From the NCBI GenBank assembly GCA_963738375.1, contig CAVTWL010000012.1, positions 62,001-126,000 of the forward strand: 64,000 nucleotides of DNA. Reading direction: 5' to 3'. The notes below the pieces were generated by a model. That model ran no database searches and had not been told where the DNA came from. It worked only from the letters and a program-made list of their open reading frames with translations. Below are positions 60,801 through 64,000 of the stretch, one piece after another (the first letter of the stretch is position 1; each line of letters starts with the position of its first letter). Both the position numbers and the translations under genes were made by a program. The stretch is from Bog-159 sp963738375. Lineage in GTDB: Bacteria > Acidobacteriota > Terriglobia > Bryobacterales > Bryobacteraceae.

Positions 60801-63413
60801 ATGGACGCCGCCCGTTGGCAACGCATCCAAGGTCTGTTTCATGAAGCGGCCGACCTGCCGCCTGACGCGCGCCAGGCCTTCTTGCGGCAATCTTGCGGCG
60901 ACGACGCGCTACGCGCGGAAATTGAGGCAATGCTGGACGAGGACGCGCGCGCCGCCTCGCTGCTGGACGGCGGCCTGGCCGATCTCGCGCAGCGCATCGC
61001 CGGCGGGCAGGCCTCCGCGTCATTCGCGGGGAAAGATTTTGGCCCTTATCGCATCGTCAAGGAACTGGGCGAGGGCGGCATGGGCGGTGTTTACCTCGCC
61101 GAGCGCCATGATCTGGGCAGCCTGGTGGCCATCAAGATTCTGCGCGATGCATGGCTCTCACCCGCCCGCCGCGAGCGATTTCTGAGCGAACAGCGCACCT
61201 TGGCGGTCCTCAATCACCCCTCCATCGCGCGCATCTTCGACGCCGATGCTCTGACCGATGGCACGCCCTGGTTCGTCATGGAATACGTCGACGGCCTGCA
61301 CCTCACCAGCTATTGGGAGAGCCGCCCGTCTTCCATCCGAGAGCGCCTCGAATCTTTCCTTTCGGTATGCGCGGCGGTGCAATACGCGCATGAACACGCC
61401 ATCATTCATCGCGATCTGAAGCCATCCAACATTCTGGTCAAGCCCGATGGCGGCATCAAGCTGCTGGATTTCGGGATCGCCAAGCAACTGTCGGGCGCCG
61501 ATTGGAAAGTCGACCAAACCATCACCGGGCTGCGCATGATGACGCCGGCTTATGCGGCGCCCGAGCAGGTGCGCGGCGGACAGGTGGGCGTTTATACCGA
61601 CGTGTATGCGCTGGGGGTGATCCTCTATGAGATGCTGGCCGGCCGGCGCCCTTTCGATTTCGCCAACCTCACGCCCTCGGAAGCCGCCGCAGCGATCGAG
61701 GCGCGCGATCCGGCTAAACCGTCTTCCGCGGCTCCGCACGCCGCCAGCAAAGCAGCGTGGGCCGATCTGGATGTGCTGTGCCTGACCGCCATGCACAAGG
61801 ATCCCGAGCGGCGGTACCGGTCGGTGGAAGCGCTCATGCGCGATGCCGGCCATTTCCTGAACGGGGAACCGCTGGAGGCGCGCCCCGATAGCGCGCGCTA
61901 TCGCCTGGTCAAATTCGCCGGGCGCCATCGGCGCGCGCTGGCCGCTACGGCGGCCGTGCTGCTGGCGGTGGCCGCACTGGTGGCATTCTTTACCGTCCGC
62001 TTGGCTGCCGCGCGCCACCGCGTCTTAGCCGAAGCCGTGCGCCGGGAGCGCATTCAGAGCTTCATGCTGAACCTGTTCGGCGATTCCTCGGCCGGGCCCC
62101 CCGATAGCCTTCGGGTGGTCACGCTGCTCGATCGCGGTGTCGACCAAGCCCGCATCCTGGATCGCGAGCCCGCGGTGCAAGCCGCCCTTTACCAAACCCT
62201 GGGCGGCCTTTACCAAAAGCTCGGCAAACTGGAAAAGTCCGACAGCCTGCTGACGCTCGCCCTGGAACGGCGCCGCGCTATATTCGGCCGCGAACATGCG
62301 GATGTCGCGGCAAGCCTGGTGGCGCTGGGGCAGCTGCGTGTCGACCAGGGCCGCCTTCCGGATGCCGAAAAGCTGGTACGCGAAGGGCTGGAGATGAGCC
62401 GCCGCACGCTATCCTCGGCCGACCCGGCCCTGGCCCGCGCCCAGACAGCGCTCGGCCGCGTGCTCGAGCATCGCGGCGATTATAAACAAGCCGCCGCCAT
62501 TCTGGAAGAAGCGGTGCGCATGCAGTCCGGGCTAAAAGGCCCATCCGCGGACCTGGCCGACACTCTTTCCGAACTCGCCAATACGGAGTTCTATGCCGGC
62601 AATTATAAAGTCTCCGACGAACTGAACCGCCGCGTGCTGGCCATGCACCGCCAGCTTTACGGCGACCGCCATCCCTTGATTGCCGACGACGATCTGAATC
62701 TCGCCTCGATCCAGACTAACCTCGGCCATTATGCGGCGGCCGAAGCTTTTGACCGCCAAGCCCTGGAAATCAATCGCGCCTGGTATGGCAACGATCATCC
62801 CGAAACTGGCTCCAGCATGAACTATCTGGGCCAGGCGGTACTGCAACAAGGCCGCTACGCCGAAGCCGACGATTTACTCCGGCAGTCGCTGGCCATCCAA
62901 GAGCGCGTCTATGGTCCGGTGCATGCGCGCGTAGCCGTGGCTTTGAATGAACTGGGCCTGCTGGCAGTCAAACGCGAGCAGTTTCCGGAAGCCGAAGCCC
63001 TTTTCCGCCGCGCGCTGGCCATCGATCGCGCGGTGTATGGCGAGCGCCATCAAGCCGTCGCGCTGGAAACCGCCAACCTTGCCAGCGTGTACCTGCAGGA
63101 AAAGCAGTACGCCCGCGCCGAACCAATGTTTGAGGACGCCATCGCGCGCTACAAGCAGACCCTTCCTCCCGGGCATTTGAACATCGGCATCGCGGAACTG
63201 AAGCTCGGGCGCACCCTGTTTCATGAGCGCCGCTACAGCGAAGCCGAGAGGCACATGCTGGCTGGATTTCAAATCGTGGGCAAGCAAACCAGCCCATCCA
63301 TCAGCTGGCTGGCTGCGGCGCGGGAAGACCTGGTGAAACTGTATGTCGAATCCGGCCAACCCGAGAAAGCCGAGCCCTTTCGCAGCGCCTCCCACGGGGA
63401 AACCGTGCGTTAG
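60801..63413 (+). CDS. Membrane Ser/Thr protein kinase with TPR repeats
   Basis: 870 residues from ATG 60801. A helical N-terminal region (LFHEAADLPPDARQAFLRQ) precedes the kinase domain: GEGGMGGVYLAER, VAIKIL (Lys), HRDLKPSNIL and DFGIAKQL, and the P+1 region YAAPEQVRGG. One helix (LAATAAVLLAVAALVAFFTVRL) follows, then an outer TPR region of some 430 residues of the kinesin light-chain type (ERRRAIFGREHADVAASLVALGQL, REQFPEAEALFRRALAID). It would sense an extracytoplasmic partner and phosphorylate the sigma factor or others. Confidence 0.92.
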   Translation: MDAARWQRIQGLFHEAADLPPDARQAFLRQSCGDDALRAEIEAMLDEDARAASLLDGGLADLAQRIAGGQASASFAGKDFGPYRIVKELGEGGMGGVYLAERHDLGSLVAIKILRDAWLSPARRERFLSEQRTLAVLNHPSIARIFDADALTDGTPWFVMEYVDGLHLTSYWESRPSSIRERLESFLSVCAAVQYAHEHAIIHRDLKPSNILVKPDGGIKLLDFGIAKQLSGADWKVDQTITGLRMMTPAYAAPEQVRGGQVGVYTDVYALGVILYEMLAGRRPFDFANLTPSEAAAAIEARDPAKPSSAAPHAASKAAWADLDVLCLTAMHKDPERRYRSVEALMRDAGHFLNGEPLEARPDSARYRLVKFAGRHRRALAATAAVLLAVAALVAFFTVRLAAARHRVLAEAVRRERIQSFMLNLFGDSSAGPPDSLRVVTLLDRGVDQARILDREPAVQAALYQTLGGLYQKLGKLEKSDSLLTLALERRRAIFGREHADVAASLVALGQLRVDQGRLPDAEKLVREGLEMSRRTLSSADPALARAQTALGRVLEHRGDYKQAAAILEEAVRMQSGLKGPSADLADTLSELANTEFYAGNYKVSDELNRRVLAMHRQLYGDRHPLIADDDLNLASIQTNLGHYAAAEAFDRQALEINRAWYGNDHPETGSSMNYLGQAVLQQGRYAEADDLLRQSLAIQERVYGPVHARVAVALNELGLLAVKREQFPEAEALFRRALAIDRAVYGERHQAVALETANLASVYLQEKQYARAEPMFEDAIARYKQTLPPGHLNIGIAELKLGRTLFHERRYSEAERHMLAGFQIVGKQTSPSISWLAAAREDLVKLYVESGQPEKAEPFRSASHGETVR

Positions 63414-63422
63414 AATACAGCG

Positions 63423-64000
63423 ATGCGCATCCTCCGGTGGATCGGGTTGGCGGTCGTCCTGGTCCTGTTAGCTCTCGCCGCACTGCCCTTCGCCGTCAAT
63501 CCCAATCGCTTCCGCCCCATGCTCGAAGAGCGGCTGTCCGCGGCTCTGGCGCGCCCGGTGAAAGTCGGCGACCTGAAACTCTCACTGCTTTCCGGCGGCG
63601 TCACAGCCGAAGATTTATCGATTGCGGACGACGCCAGATACAACCGCGCCCCGTTCCTGCATGCGCAATCCGTAACCCTCGGGGTCGATGTATGGCCTCT
63701 GGTTTTCTCCCACCAATTGCGCGTGACTCAACTGACTCTCGAACAGCCCCAAATCGATCTGATCCAATCGCCGGCGGGCGACTGGAATTTCTCCAGCCTC
63801 GGCGCAGAATCCAAAACCGCGCCCGCGGCCCCCTCGGCTCAGCCCTCGGCCGAAGCCATGGATCTCAGCGTCAAACTCGTCAAGATCGAGAACGGCCGCC
63901 TGACGTTCTCGCAACAGGTGAGCAACGTAAAGTCCCGCGTGCTCGAAAACGTGGCCGTCGAAGTTCAGAACTTTACGGCCACTTCGGCGTTCCCCTTCGA
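63423..64000 (+). CDS. AsmA-family protein (5' part)
   Basis: The gene runs past the right edge. ATG 63423 gives MRILRWIGLAVVLVLLALAALPFAVN, one N-terminal anchor, followed by FRPMLEERLSAALARPVKVGDL, the AsmA-type start, and LSLLSGGVTAEDLSIADD, WPLVFSHQLRVTQLTLEQPQIDLIQSPAGDWNFSSLG. AsmA-like proteins are long periplasmic bridges that move phospholipids to the outer membrane. A linker with Ala/Pro (SKTAPAAPSAQPSAEAMD) lies near residue 140. Confidence 0.8.
   Translation, partial: MRILRWIGLAVVLVLLALAALPFAVNPNRFRPMLEERLSAALARPVKVGDLKLSLLSGGVTAEDLSIADDARYNRAPFLHAQSVTLGVDVWPLVFSHQLRVTQLTLEQPQIDLIQSPAGDWNFSSLGAESKTAPAAPSAQPSAEAMDLSVKLVKIENGRLTFSQQVSNVKSRVLENVAVEVQNFTATSAFPF

Noticed and set aside
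1..64000. tRNA, rRNA or riboswitch genes
   Set aside because: The intergenic stretches were read for cloverleaf and conserved rRNA segments; none was recognised, though reading by eye could miss a small RNA.

Overview
The window reads as high-GC chromosomal DNA from an acidobacterium, most like the Solibacter/Bryobacter group. I infer this from families typical of that phylum: two MacB/FtsX-like permeases without an ATPase (ADOP type), each with its own PadR repressor; a remnant of the Solibacter-type C-terminal domain; ECF sigma factors paired with a Ser/Thr kinase or a TonB-dependent receptor; and very large secreted Ig-fold proteins. No rRNA, tRNA, CRISPR array, transposase or phage gene was seen, so this looks like ordinary accessory-rich chromosome.

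Layout. 1-6.7 kb: a carbamoyltransferase broken by frameshifts, a di-haem cytochrome c next to (probably fused with) a PQQ dehydrogenase, a secreted Kelch propeller and a decayed secreted-protein remnant. 6.7-17.5 kb: two PadR-ADOP modules on the minus strand flank a plus-strand operon of small membrane protein, TSUP (TauE/SafE) permease, putative lipoprotein and PEP/pyruvate-binding phosphotransferase-like protein. 17.5-21.8 kb: ECF sigma, anti-sigma with an HNH-like tail, and TonB-dependent receptor; sigma and receptor share an almost identical promoter block. 21.8-24.3 kb: exonuclease III and two little-known proteins. 24.9-32.6 kb: a 1724-residue protein with 17 Ig-like repeats coupled to a small anchored protein, divergent from a JAB-like membrane protein. 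32.6-47.2 kb: membrane protein, glycosyltransferase 39, two-component system, M1-like peptidase, MerR-TPR regulator, YbjQ, amidase, ECF41-type sigma with its oxidoreductase, D-threonine aldolase-like enzyme and small secreted proteins. 47.3-52.2 kb: a tesA / ybbA-ybbP locus whose permease and downstream gene carry many frameshifts. 52.3-64 kb: TolB/TPR regulator, ankyrin protein, a giant BACON plus Big_1 repeat protein, ECF sigma with Ser/Thr kinase-TPR, and the start of an AsmA-family gene.

Reading frames break repeatedly although the protein sequence on both sides of each break is well conserved. At least two breaks lie exactly at C7-C8 runs where one added base restores the frame. Most therefore look like sequencing indels rather than true pseudogenes, but I cannot prove that from one sequence. 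The most interesting original signals are the matched promoter-operator architecture of the two PadR-ADOP modules, the twin ECF promoters placed so close to their start codons that the mRNAs would be nearly leaderless, the anti-sigma/HNH-like fusion, and the four-gene TSUP operon.
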